This document shows, one piece after another, positions 41,539 through 52,523 of a stretch of DNA of 64,000 nucleotides. The position numbers and the translations under genes are program-made. Under the pieces are notes generated by a model. It made no database searches. It worked only from the letters and a program-made list of their open reading frames with translations, and was not told the origin of the DNA. Position 1 is the stretch's first letter. Every line of letters begins with the position of its first letter. This DNA comes from Mesorhabditis belari (taxonomy: Eukaryota > Nematoda > Chromadorea > Rhabditida > Rhabditidae), in NCBI GenBank assembly GCA_958450365.1, contig CAUEEP010000735.1:253501-317500 (forward strand), written 5' to 3'.

Positions 41539-44409
41539 TTAATAATTTGTCGATTCGAATTCTTGAGGCAACTTTTCTTCTGATGAAACTCTCCTTTCCG
41601 ATAGATTTCGGATATAGGAAATGTAGCAGAAAACGCCTAAAATTGTGATAAAATCATTAAGCGAATTGCTTTTATGAAAACTTATATTCCAGTAAACTTA
41701 CTGATCAACAGAACAACGCCAATGACGCAAATGATTTGATGAAGATTCAGGATTGACCCCAAAGATAGGCAGATCGTTTGAGCAGCTGCCTGAATGCTTT
41801 CAGAATTAAAATAGTGAAATGAAAAAGGTGAAAACTGAACTGAATTCGAGTTTTTTGACTTACTTGATAAAATTTCGATACACTGAAAGCAATAGCCGGC
41901 TCGTCGGGTAGTCCCTTTGCTGCAGCGACCATTCTCGCGTTGTTCGCCGATCCGTCAAGTGCTCCAGTCAAAACACCAAGTAAAATACAGATCCATTGAC
42001 TGAAATGATATGTTCTCTTTAGTCAGTATTTTGCATTTACTTGTATTTAAACCTGTATTTAGCTCAAGAAAAAAACCTGTACAAGTTTTCAATGTTTTCT
42101 TGAATGTTTCTTTTAGAAATGAGCAAAGATTGGTTGACATCGTTTTATTTGAGAAAAGAAACGTTCTTGTGACTGCTTAGGCTTTACTGTTACTTATCTA
42201 TTGAACTAACTTTGTTTCAAAGATTGCATGATCTTTTGTCGGTCCAATAGAAGCCATTGCCGGGGTAAAGAGAATCATTAGAACAGCCACGATCACATAA
42301 AGTACACAAGTAAGAGACATTGCCGGAATAAGCCCAAAGTCACGAATTCGTTTGCTCAAAAGCGTGATTGAGAAGCCAACTGGAAATGGAAATGGAAATC
42401 TGGCCTTGAAAACTGTTCCAAGCACAATCCCACCGTCATTAAAACACTCACCTATGAACTCTCCCACACAACAAGCGATACAGTAATATGCCACAAGATT
42501 CTTATTCCTGGCCAAAGAATCCGTGAATGACATGGTCGTCGGATAAATGGTCAAGAACAATGAGATGAATGAACCGGTGGACATGAAAAGGAAAGAGACT
42601 TTCAGCAATGATTTTTGTCTCATCGCCCAGAATACTTTGCCTAAAGAATTTCGATTTCTGGTGCGAAGATTTGACACTTACAAATCTGTTTCTTCAACGA
42701 GACTTCATTTTTGACTTTCTTTTGCAATGATCCCTGGAGTTCTCTTTTCGGGAGAAGAAAGGCGAGGATAATTGAAGCGAGAGCTAAGACTGACATTCCG
42801 ATTGATAGCAAATGGATCTCTTTGTCGGAGAATTGACGGTACTCAGCGTCATTCTGAATTCGATATATTGCTTGGTGTTTTCGCTATGAATTTTCACACA
42901 GTTTAAGCTCAAGCTTTACTCAAAAGTTGTCAAAACTAAAGCCATTAGAACTGTTTTTCCTAAAAGACATTAAAAGTACACACTAGTTTTGGGAATTTTC
43001 GGTGTGAATGCCAAAAGGTGTGGAAAAATAGCATATCTCGTTTAATTTCACTCCGATCTTTTTGATTTTAATATCAATTGACGCAGAGTTTAATTTTCTA
43101 TCGATTGAAATCAAAGACAAAAAAGTTTGGAGTGAAATTAGGCAAGATATGGTATTTTTCTGCTGAACATCTATTGATCTTCACACCGAAAATTCTCAGG
43201 TCTGGTGCAAATCCAGTTTGCTGTGGACTACGATAGTTTTCTAAAACGAGCGCCTTTTAGAAAACGTATCACAAAGTTCTAAAGCGACCCTATTCAAAAA
43301 ACTACCCTAGAACTTGTTTTTGTATGTTTATCGCTGAAATCCGGAACTTCCTTGCTGAGATTTTTGAGCGTGCAATGATTAATCAGCTCATCAATCAAGG
43401 AAATATACCTCTGTTCCCTTTGCTGAAATCTCAGTCTCATTTCCTGGATGTTCCTTCAAAACACTTGCCGAAAAGATCAAAAAAGTGCCGCTCAAAAGAG
43501 TTCTAGACATCGATCATGGTTTTTTTTCAACAATAGTCCCTCTTACGTTAACGAAGCGACCATCCACTGGATTGATTGATTTCGAGAAAGGAAACGATCG
43601 GTTGAATGTCGCAAAGCATATGATCCACCACCAGCATAAAACACTGAAAAGGAAATTGGCTTTTGTAACTCCCAAAAATAACACTAGAGATTCATTAGAT
43701 GATGCTTAGATGATTCATTAGATTCATTAGACAATCAGATGATGCTTTAGTGGCCGATGTTTGTTAAAGCTGGATTTAAAAGCTTCTAACTAACGAATTG
43801 AGTGAGAACTCACGAGCAAACGCGAATCCACAACAGACATTTGCCGGGAAAAAGAAATATGTTCGTAGATAAAAGAAGTTCGCAGCATAGACACTGAATA
43901 AAGTTGAAGAAAGGATTAGACAGCCCTTAGCGCCGAGAAGTGGTAGGAAACACGGCGCAATCAGGTTACCGATCGTGTACGAGAAGCAGAGGACGGCTGT
44001 TCTGAAAAGGCAATAGTTAATAGTTAATATAAATGGCAATAGTTAATTAATACAAGGACAAGTTAACAATGACAGTTATATGAATGTTTTGTTACCCATA
44101 ATATCCAGCGAATTGAATGATACACTCTGGACATCGTTCTCGAACTGAGTGACAAATTGGTTCCACCAAGAATGACATCATATCGAAGCCAAAAAAGCAC
44201 CACATTTGGAGAACACCTAGGAAAACAAATAACAGTAAGAAAACACACAGACTAATAATTCTAGAACTGAATACAATAGTTGAACTTTTGTCTTTGAGGT
44301 CTCTGGATCTTGTTCTGTCTTTGAGATCTGTCTTTGAGATCTCTGGATCTCTGGATCTTTGAGATCTCTGGAGGTCTTTGAGATCTTGCTCAGCATCCGG
44401 AAATCTCAT
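41539..44409 (-). CDS. UNC-93-like multi-pass membrane protein
   Basis: Major-facilitator-like protein of the UNC-93 (ion-channel regulator/ET) family. Exons in order: first (44409 or later to 44096) with membrane segment LCVFLLLFVFLGVLQMW then PECIIQFAGYYG; TAVLCFSYTIGNLIAPCFLP (family-typical second helix); LFYAGGGSYALRHSTDRFLS (typical GxGxY...N/R motif); TLLSGTFLIFSASVL; a cytosolic loop with PKRELQGSLQKKVKNEV; FLFMSTGSFISLFLTIYPTT; YCIACCVGEFIG; VGFSITLLSKRI; TGALDGSANNARMVAA; and a tail ending STNY at 41541. Phases agree across all introns. The N-terminal DLKDLQRSQRSRDPEIS run comes from a GATCT-rich simple repeat and may not be translated; an acceptor (TTTCCTAG) just before GVLQMW suggests a missed first exon. 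An intron MITE is at 42978-43205. Confidence 0.8.
42978..43205. repeat. Palindromic MITE in UNC-93 intron
   Basis: GGGAATTTTCGGTGTGAA at the left pairs with TTCACACCGAAAATTCTC at the right; inside, TTAATTTCACTCC pairs with GGAGTGAAATTA. About 225 bp, non-coding. Confidence 0.8.
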
Positions 44410-44550
44410 AAACTAAAGTTCAACTATTGTATTAAGTATTGACTAAATCAGAAAGCCTTCAAGTTTTCTGTCTTGGCTTTAATGTTGGTTTTTAACTTAA
44501 TCAGTTTTAAGTAAAGATATCTTAGTTAACTTTAAGTTAACTCTTTTTTG

Positions 44551-44706
44551 ACTCGTTACAACTACCGTTCTATTGTTACGATTACCGTTTCACCGTTACG
44601 ACTACCGTCCTACCGTTACAACTACCGTTCTATTGATACAACTACCGTTCTATTGATACAACTACCGTTCTATTGTTACAACTACCGTTCTACCGTTACG
44701 ACTACC
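44551..44706. repeat. 18-bp minisatellite
   Basis: About 8 units like ACAACTACCGTTCTATTG with single-base changes (acg/aca, ctattg/ctaccg). Confidence 0.9.
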
Positions 44707-45336
44707 GTAACTTTATGCTTACTGTAGTCTTACTATAGTTATTAAAATGTGTTTCTATCAATTGATGCGCTTTCTAAACCGTCACTTTTCAAAAACTATT
44801 GTTTTTGAAACCAACCAAGCAATGTCGAAGTCCATAGCATAAATCGATCATCGTTCATTTTTCCGTGATTCCAAGTTTTGGTTGTTGACCACAATGACCG
44901 CTTTTTTGCGTGCAAGAAAAACATTGCAATCGTTAAATACCTATTCCTTCTTGTTCCTGTTTATCAATCATCAGTGTGATGAAACTCGCACAAAAAATTG
45001 AGATCTCTCTGCACCCTTTTGACAGGATTAACCTATTCAGCGAAGATTTGCATAAATCATGACTTTTGCTGAGAAAATCGGGTTCAAAGTTGATACATTT
45101 TCAAAGAGCGAACAACTTTTGAACAGCTTTTGTCTATCTGTCTATCTAGTTCTAACCAGGGAATGTTCAGATTTCGCAAGCACGAATCCGAACCAAAGCC
45201 GAAGTATATGAATTAAGCAAATCGGCCAAGGCCAAGGCGTTTTTAGTTTCTGTCTAGCTTTCTGTAAAAATGCATTTGAGATTTGATCCTCTAGTGCACT
45301 GAGGGACTTAGGAGTTTGTAAGGGCTACCCAAGAAT

Positions 45337-45411
45337 TGATTCGATGGTGCAGTGGTAGTGCCGTTGTCTCCCATTTTTCGAACTCGAGTTCGATCCCCTT
45401 CGGTCCCCTTT
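45337..45411 (+). repeat. tRNA-like relic
   Basis: TGGTGCAGTGGTAGTGCC fits an A box and GAGTTCGATCCCC a B box, spaced about 32 bases, but acceptor and anticodon stems do not close. Likely a tRNA-derived SINE or decayed tRNA; no anticodon is called. Confidence 0.45.
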
Positions 45412-45789
45412 TTCGCATTTTTAGTAGGTTAGCCGATAAGTTTTTCAACACTTTTTTCTACTAGCATTTATAAAAGACAAATTCATCAATTAACCTACAA
45501 TTCGCTCTAAAATGTTTACTATTCAATTGGAAAATGTTTATTCATTCATTTGTTTATTCAATTCATTGTTTATCCAATTCAATTGTTTACTTTTCTATCT
45601 TTTCAAGATAATTCAAGTACTTTTCCAAGCAAATTCGAGTGTAAAAACTCATTTTTCGTAAAATTCGATAAAAATAGCAAACCGCTAAATAGATTATGCC
45701 AAATATTCGGCTGTATACCTAACTTTTTACGCTCTATCTTTTATCTATTGAGACCAGGATAGTTTTCTGTGGATCAAAGCGCCGAAATT

Positions 45790-45925
45790 CCCTAATCTAT
45801 CGGGTTATCGCCTTTTTTGACTACCCGACTTCACGCCCACATAAAAAATCATAAACAAAACATTTTCATAAGATTTAAACGTTATTTTGTAGAAAAATAG
45901 TAGCTTTTTCTAATAGAGCCTATTG
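45790..45925. repeat. Dispersed repeat copy
   Basis: GCCTTTTTTGACTACCCGAC through AAACATTTTCATAAGATTTA and TTTTGTAGAAAAATA; second copy at 26215-26335. Confidence 0.7.
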
Positions 45926-46020
45926 TAAGTCAATTGGTGAATCAATTGGTGAATTTTTCATTTATAAGCGCTAGTAGAAAAAAGTGTCTAAAGACTTATG
46001 AGCCAAACTAATATTTTAAG

Positions 46021-46046
46021 GCTTGGGCTTAGGCTTAAGCTTAGTT
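46021..46046. repeat. Telomere-like hexamer run
   Basis: GCTTGGGCTTAGGCTTAAGC: degenerate TTAGGC units. Confidence 0.5.
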
Positions 46047-46517
46047 TTAAGCAGTAAAGTTGTGTTTTGAGTATCTTTAGCTTCGATTGCATTCTTTTGC
46101 AAAAAGTAGTAAGACATTTTAAACATTTCGTGTGGTAAAAAGAAAAAAGCCGGCCCAAATTGATGAATAAAAGTAGTGCTGTCGTTTTTGGGCATGTTCG
46201 ACTACTTTACTTGTTGTTTTTTAGCCGTGCAATTTCCTTGGTTTAACACTGAATTTTAGATAATCCTAAAAAAAGGATTTTATATAGAATCTACTTTGAT
46301 TATATTGCATATTTCTGACGTGCATTGCATATTTCTGATGGACTAATTCTCAAGCAATGACACCACTCTAGTTCAAATGAATTCTCGCCAATTGACCCTT
46401 TCCCCCAATGACAAATCTCTGAAAACAAAATGCCACAAAATGATAAGAGATTCAAGAATTGAACCTGAGCTTGCTATATAATAGTGAAATATTTCCCTAA
46501 TCGAAAAGTTCTTTAAA

Positions 46518-48158
46518 ATGATAGCATTCTCAATTCTGAGCTTTGTATTGGTGCAATTGGTTTTTGCTCAAGATTCCAATTGTCCATCCGGATTTTTCTA
46601 TCAGTCAGATTTAGACATTTGCTTGAAAGGATCGACTGTTCCTGGTGAGTTAAGGAATTCAATTGTAGCTATAACAATTGAGATTTTGTTCTTAAACCTT
46701 TGCAATTACTCTTTTCAGCTAAATGGACGGATGCATTGTCTCTTTGTCAATCAACACTCAACGCTGATCTCCTCTCCATTCACAATGCTTTCCAAAATAG
46801 TCTTTTGGCAAGTATACAACAAAGTGAGTAGATACAATAATAATTTCATCCCAGATTTCAGATCTAACGGGCGCGGATCGTGGTTATTTGGGAGCTCTAT
46901 ACTTCAACGGAAACTATCGCTGGAGCGACGATACACTCTTTGATTATCAACGTTTTGAGCCAACAAGTACGTTTGAAACGTTACAACTAGAGTTGTTTTC
47001 AAAGTCTTGCATTCAATTTTTCATTGTAGATGAAGTGGGAGGCGATGTTGTGACATTGAACTCAAACGGAACTTGGCAAGTAGCGTACAGCAGCGATCTC
47101 TTGCACTATCTCTGTGCATCGCCAAAGATTGGCGATGTTACAATTCCGGCCGTTCCCACACCAAGCACCAATCTTTCGTGCATTGATCGTTAGTTGTTTT
47201 ACTGTTTAAAATGAGCTCTCTTGAAAGTTCTCTTGATTGCTTAATTCGATCATCGATTTCAACTTTCAGGTGAATCCCAACCGGTTGGCAGCTGTAAGCA
47301 GGGCTGGCAATACTCATCCGAGACAGGATATCTTTATTTGGTGAGTCTGCGTTGACATAAAGCTAAGCATAAGCTAACTAGTAGTCCAGACCGTAAAAAA
47401 TCTAGACATTAGTAAGTCTAGCTTAAGTTCTCCAGCTCTTCAAGACCTCTAGTTCTGTCTGAAAACAGATTAAATCCTAATCTCCAACTTTCCAGGTTCT
47501 CCAAGGCCTTACCATTCATGAGGCAGATACGGAATGCAAGAGCTTAGGCGCAAAGTTGATCTCAATTCACTCAAAAGTGGAAAACGATTTTGTTACTGGT
47601 AAGATGAGCCCAAAGTCAAGATCCACCCATCTCTAGGCCTTTGCTGTGAGACAAGTTGCCGAAACTCTGCTGTTTATCTGACAGGTGGTATACGGGTGAG
47701 TGATTTGTCTTGAAATTTGACAAGCTTTTCAAATCTAGCAAGTGAATGGTACATCAACATGGAGCGACGGTTCTTCATATGATTATGAAGCGTATCTTTG
47801 TGTTGACTATCTCATCCGTGAAGCGAGTTATATCTTTGTGAGTTTGCTTCTCATTTGAGGCTGAAGAAGGTTCTGGCCTTGGCTCTGGCCTTGGCTCTGG
47901 TCTTGGCTCTGGCCTTGGCTCTGGTCTTGGCTCTGGCCTTGGCTCTGGCCTTGGCTCTGTTCTTCTTGAAAAGGAGATACTGGGTAGAACTCAATTTTCT
48001 TCAAATCCCGTTTAAAACATTAGCTTTTCTAACATAAGCTGATTGACTTCTAGGTTTCAAATTACAACGATCGCGAATGCAAGACAAGATTCTCTCCAGA
48101 ATGTCCCCCGGGTTCATGGAGTTTGAGCCCCGACTTCTTCAGCCATATTACCTATTCA
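46518..48158 (+). CDS. Secreted C-type lectin-like protein, two domains
   Basis: Starts at 46518 with MIAFSILSFVLVQLVFAQ, a signal peptide. Nine exons, all GT-AG. Domain 1: DSNCPSGFFYQSDLDICL, WTDALSLCQSTLNADLLSIH, GALYFNGNYRWSDDTLFDY, QRFEP, NGTWQVAYSSDLLHYLCASP; this is the CTLD order of Cys, WxxA...C, LxSIH, W-SDG, and the closing Cys. A Pro/Thr linker (VPTPSTNLSC) leads to domain 2: CKQGWQYSSETGYLYL, EADTECKSLGAKLISIHSKV, STWSDGSSYDYEAYLC, NYNDRECKTRF. No canonical EPN or QPD sugar/calcium motif is visible, so carbohydrate binding is uncertain. The last exon read ends at a GTATGC donor (48158), so further exons probably follow. Such proteins in nematodes are often induced by microbes. Confidence 0.85.
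47870..47962. repeat. 12-bp minisatellite in lectin intron
   Basis: Units of GGCTCTGGCCTT/GGCTCTGGTCTT. An apparent Leu/Ala/Val open frame here is a by-product. Confidence 0.9.
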
Positions 48159-48489
48159 GTATGCAAAAAGATAGCCATTTAAAGCTCACTTTTCATTTTT
48201 GTACTTCTTGACATCACCTTACATTAGTTCTTTGTTTCAACATTGAAAAATAGACGTATGATCTCAAACTTGGCCTGTTTTTTGAATTCATGTACCCAGT
48301 TCAGTTCTCAGTTAGCTTTTTGCCTCATTACAAATGGATTCTAGTCAAATGAATTGTTCATTTACATAATAAAACAAAACATTTTCTTGATTGAAATTCA
48401 GCAGATAAGTATTTAGGCTTTGAATACGATTTGAACAAGAAAAACACGTTTCAACCAAGATTTTTGCTCGTCCAAGAACCAAGAAGATT

Positions 48490-48720
48490 TTCTTGTACAT
48501 GGTGATCGTTCTTATAGTCGATTTGAGCTCTTTGGTAAGTCGAAAATAAAAGATTTATCTAGTTAATTAACCAAAATGTCTGGTGGTCATTGTAGAATGT
48601 TCGAGGGCGGATGGAGGACGCTGTTGTCCGTTCATAAATCCATACTCCAATGGTTTCTGTTACTCCAGTGATGCTGGCTTTTGTTCAAAAAATGAATTTC
48701 ATTGCTTGAAAAACGAGTAA
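48490..48720 (+). CDS. Cys-rich exon pair, possibly lectin 3' end or small gene
   Basis: A short exon (HGDRSYSRFELF, GTAAGT donor) spliced in phase to an exon after TCATTGTAG reading ECSRADGGRCCPFINPY, NGFCYSSDAGFCSK and ending HCLKNE with TAA at 48718-48720. Eight Cys in about 45 residues indicate a disulfide-rich secreted segment. Whether it is the end of the lectin gene or separate is not clear; no family recognised. Confidence 0.5.
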
Positions 48721-49041
48721 AATTTGTTTTTTATAGCTTTTTGTTCTTGGTGAAGTGTGTATTGATCTCCAACAGCTGCGAAAACATTTTATGCACCCAT
48801 TCCTTTTTTTATGCTCTAGTCTCTAGTCATGTGAGACCGAAAATCTATCGCTTCCATCCAAAAAAACTGATAAAACTTGATTCTAGGCAAAAAGGTGAGA
48901 GAAGATTTTGGCTAGATTGAGGCTTTTTATGCAGAAAATCGAATTTCTAGCTATCAAATCGTACATTTTATGTCAAAATGAAAATTCTGATGTAAGAGTC
49001 GAAGTTCTCTATCGGTCATCCCTTCTGCTGAGTCTATTTAA

Positions 49042-49160
49042 TGGATCAATCAATCAATCAAATGGAGTTAATGGATTAATCAATCAATCATTCAATCAAA
49101 TGGAGTTAATGGATCAATCAATCAATCAAATGGAGTTAATGGATTAATCAATCAATTAAA
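49042..49160. repeat. AATGGAGTTAATGGATCAATC minisatellite
   Basis: Four to five units built from GGAGTTAATGGAT and ATCAATCAATCAA. Non-coding despite an open frame through it. Confidence 0.9.
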
Positions 49161-50300
49161 TGGCTTTTTGCTAACAGTTGCGTATTCTATTTTCCTGTTA
49201 ATTGGAACCATTCAAGCTGCTTGCAATGTGGCTGCACAACAGTTTCTGAATGAGAAGTGTTTGTCGCTCGTCGCTCGTCAAGCGATCACCTTGTCTAACA
49301 CTTTCACGGGATAAACTGGATGAACGACCTTGAACGGAACCAAAATTATTCTAGAATTCGATTCAGAAAGTTCTGAAAGCTTAGAGTTGGGTGAAGTGGT
49401 GAAAATCGAAAACTTCTTCGACAATGCCTTGCTCAATCGAGTGAATCGATTATATTTAACATAGTAAAAGAAATAGCTTTAGAATCTATTGATCATTTTG
49501 TTTAATTTAGATTAGATCATTTCACTTACATTAGTGTAAAGCAGACATCTGAGGGGATTTGGGCGACGAGCACTCACATACAAATTGAGCAAATGATTAG
49601 TTACATTGAAGTAATTTGCATATTAAAACTCTAATACAGGAAAATCGAACATCACGAATTCACAAAAACAATGCACTGTATTGAGTCGGAAATGGAAATG
49701 AACGGGAAACGGACGGGAAATGAACGGAAAATGGAGTATTGCTGAATGCACGGCAACCAGATCCTACTATTCCTCGCATATCTTCAAACCATCAATGGAA
49801 ATTTTTGCTCAACCGGTTGAGAATCAATGGAATACTTGAATATCACTCAGTTGTGCAGGTTTGTGAGAGATCTCTTGAGAAAATCCTAGTTTATACCGTT
49901 TAAACCAAAGAAGTGCAGTCCGAAGATTGAGATTGATTTGGAACTGACTTCAGACTTGAGAATTCAAATCGATTCTATTCCAGAACCTCACCTCTACAAA
50001 CAGACAAGACTGGCAACTTTTCAAACATTTTTGAAGCTGCTTTTCACCAAATGAATGGACATCTTGCATCAATTCACATCAAAAAGAGAACAATTTTTTT
50101 ACGGTCACAAAATTATCAAAATTTAACAATGTTTTTCTAGATCCTCTTGCAACAAAAGTTCAACCGGATGGCTGTGACTTACAATGGGCTTTGATGGCTT
50201 GAATTGTGTAGAATGGAACTGGAGGAGTGGGAAATGGGTTGATGGAAAGCTTGTCCATTACAGCCTCCAATTGAATACGCTGCTCCGACGCTTTGGGTGA
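49160..50300 (+). pseudogene. Decayed C-type lectin-like gene
   Basis: A signal-like start (FLLTVAYSIFLLIGTIQAAC) is followed by stop-broken stretches. Later pieces are lectin-like: EAAFHQMNGHLASIH (the Ax..GxxLxSIH helix) and, after TTTTTCTAG, GFDGLNCVEWNWRSGKWVDG with LVHY (the W-DG and Cys strands), again with stops between. No complete frame; taken as a pseudogene, though missed introns could rescue part of it. Confidence 0.55.
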
Positions 50301-50693
50301 TAGATTTTCACAATTTAATGGATTTAGAATCCCAGAAAATTGATTAGTTCATGATAGTACGCCTAATTCTACTAAAGTATTGTATAGCAGAACTCTTTCA
50401 GATGTCAAACGATCCGGAAGCATTGGGAATGCATGGGGATCGGTAAAAACTCTCGAGTCGCTCGTTTTGTCTGTAGGAAAGCGTAACTGGAGTGTGGATA
50501 TTGTAAGGATTAGTTTTCTATGAAAGTATAAATGATTAAGAATAGAATTTACCAAGTGAAAACACATTTCAATTGAACATTTTGTGCAAACAGCCTTGTT
50601 TCTTGTGTGTTTTATCAACTCTTAATGCTTCATTACTGCTTTATTACTCTTTATATTTGTACAAACGTCTTGAAATCAAACGATTAATTTTCT
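50301..50693. other. Intergenic lectin pseudogene/cellulase
   Basis: AT-rich, no supported exon; includes the cellulase 3' UTR. Confidence 0.4.
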
Positions 50694-52523
50694 CTAGCAC
50701 TCTGTATAGCTATTGACTGAAGCTGAAGGAATGCCAGTTCCCGATCCGACAAATCCAGAATCTTGAAAAGTTGCTGATGGTTGAATGTTCACCCAAGAAG
50801 GCAAAACCCAGGCACTGCCGCTTGGATCAAAGTTCCAGTGATTGTCCATGTTGAGCTGTAAAGAAGTTGATAAAGCCCTAGCCTCTGGATTCTTTAAATC
50901 TTGGCTTTAAAACACTTACCCCATCTAAATTGAGCTGGAAAGTGGCTCCACAGATCGCATGAGAGCCAGTGTTTTGGAAAACCAATTTGTATTGAGCTCC
51001 GTTACCCCAAGAGTTGACTGATACGACTGAGACGAGGAGCCCAGATGAGCCATTATTACCACCAGGAGTTGTAGGAGCTGGTGGATTGGTTTGAGGAGGC
51101 GATGTCTGTCCGGCTGGCGATGTCTGTCCGGCTGGCGATGTTTGCCCGCCAGTTGCTTGTGGTGGATTCGAGACACCGGAGCAAGCAATTCCTAAATGGG
51201 TTTAGTTACAAGATTTCCTGATTAATCAACCATTATTTTGAGATCTCAGTTTGTTCTTTACGAATTGCCCGGAAGCTGTGAGACGAGTGTCATCGCCGAC
51301 TTGCTGTGCTGTGCTTCCCGGTGTAAGAGCTGCAGCTCCTTCAGCTTTGTTCTCAATAGCCCAGTTGGCATGGGAAATATTGTTGTTGTCCAAGAAAGTG
51401 TACCAATCATTGGATGATTGTTGATCAACTTGGCCATCACCAGATGCTTCCACCGTTCCGTATTCAGTGACAAAGATTGGAAGTCCCTACAATGATCAAC
51501 TTTGTTGAAAGCAATTAGTTTGCTTGATTACCTGGTTCAACGCCGTCTGAGCTTTATCCCTCAAGTATTGCTTATGTGTGGCAGCATAGTAGTGAAGAGT
51601 GTACATCAAATTGCTTCCACTCAATGGATTACCAGCAGCCACATCAACATCCTAATCGCTTTTAGTATTGGACTTTTACTCTCTCTACCTGTGACCATGT
51701 TGGTGTTCCCAAAACGATAATATTATTTGGATCATTTGCCCGGATTGCGTTGACAACTTGTTGATGATAAGGCTTGATGACAGTCGTCCAATCAACTTGC
51801 AGAGGTTCGTTGAAAGTCTCGTAGATGACATTTGGATAGGAGGCGTATTTTTGGGAAACGGCTGAGAAGAAAGAGACTGCTGCACTAGCATGGTTCTAGA
51901 ATTATAAGAATAACTTTTCCAGCGCCAGATCTGGCAAGCCAAAGCCAAGCAGAACCAAAGATCAAAGATTAAAACAAGATCAAAGCCAGAGCTGGCTTTA
52001 GTCTAGGTACACCCAGATCTGCAGTAAAGTCAACCCTTGGACTTGGGTTGACTTAGCTTTAGGCCCGAACCACAAGAACCTGGACCTGAGGTCTTCCTGG
52101 CTTCAGGCTTGATCTGGAAAGTCAGATCTGAAAATTCAGATCTGGACCTGGCTTCAGGCTGAGCTCTTACCTGAAACTTTAGGGTCTAACAGTTGAACTA
52201 ACTTGTGCATTGTGATCATGCCAATCAATGATCACATAGATTCCCGCGTCAATTGCGGCATCCACAACTGCGTAGAGCTTGGCCAGTTCAGTGGTCGGAT
52301 TATCCAAGTATCCGCCCATTTCGACACCCATCGCCGCACGGACGAGATTCGCGTTCCAAGAGCATTTCAAAGCCTGAAACGGATGGATAATCGATAAGCC
52401 AAAAGTCTAATACTTGAATAGTATCATTATTGTAGAAAGTGGATCCCTCAGTCCATTGAGACCAGAAAAGGGACATTCCATGTAATGCGACTTCTTGTCC
52501 ATTTGCACCGACGAGTTTTGTGC
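50694..52523 (-). CDS. GH5 endoglucanase (cellulase) with C-terminal CBM2-like domain
   Basis: Secreted beta-1,4-endoglucanase that would cut cellulose chains. Exons in order encode TKLVGANGQEVALHGMSLFW; SWNANLVRAAMGVEMGGYL and GIYVIIDWHDHNAQ; YPNVIYETFNEPLQVDW (Glu in NEP is the acid/base); LMYTLHYYAATHKQYLRDKA; GLPIFVTEYGTVEASGDGQ (Glu in TEYG is the nucleophile), ISHANWAIENKAEG. The set fits subfamily GH5_2 cellulases of plant-parasitic nematodes. A linker rich in TSPAGQ repeats and Pro follows, then a CBM2-like module (VSVNSWGNGAQYKLVFQNTG, NMDNHWNFDPSG, stop at 50694-50696). Acceptors are TTCTAG, TTTCAG and TTACAG. The first exon with start Met and signal peptide was not found; the leading LLLPTVTSA could be the signal's end if the acceptor is at about 52561. 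The family is held to have entered nematodes from bacteria. Confidence 0.9.

Larger units (their letters stand above)
44410..46517. other. Intergenic, repeats only
   Basis: No gene seen. Contains an 18-bp minisatellite (44551-44706), a tRNA-like module (45337-45411), a dispersed repeat shared with 26210-26335 (45790-45925), and a TTAGGC-like run (46021-46046). The last 100 bp would hold the lectin promoter. Confidence 0.55.

Noticed and set aside
42198..42677. UNC-93 exon read as one 159-codon frame including GECFNDGGIVLGTV
   Set aside because: A short intron with GTGAGT and CAG fits equally well; left open inside the gene entry rather than listed separately.
1..44409. Inverted arms as a pure assembly artefact
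   Set aside because: Gene order, transposon content and coding sequence differ between arms, and an empty site exists for the Ginger insertion; an artefact is still possible at single joins.
44092..44409. UNC-93 N-terminus starting MRFPDAEQDLKD as certain
   Set aside because: The stretch is a GATCT-type simple repeat with an acceptor just before the membrane segment, so the true start may be elsewhere.
45337..45411. Functional tRNA gene
   Set aside because: A and B boxes are present but the acceptor and anticodon stems do not pair; recorded as a relic.
47855..48037. Leu/Ala-rich open frame
   Set aside because: It is the 12-bp minisatellite inside a lectin intron.
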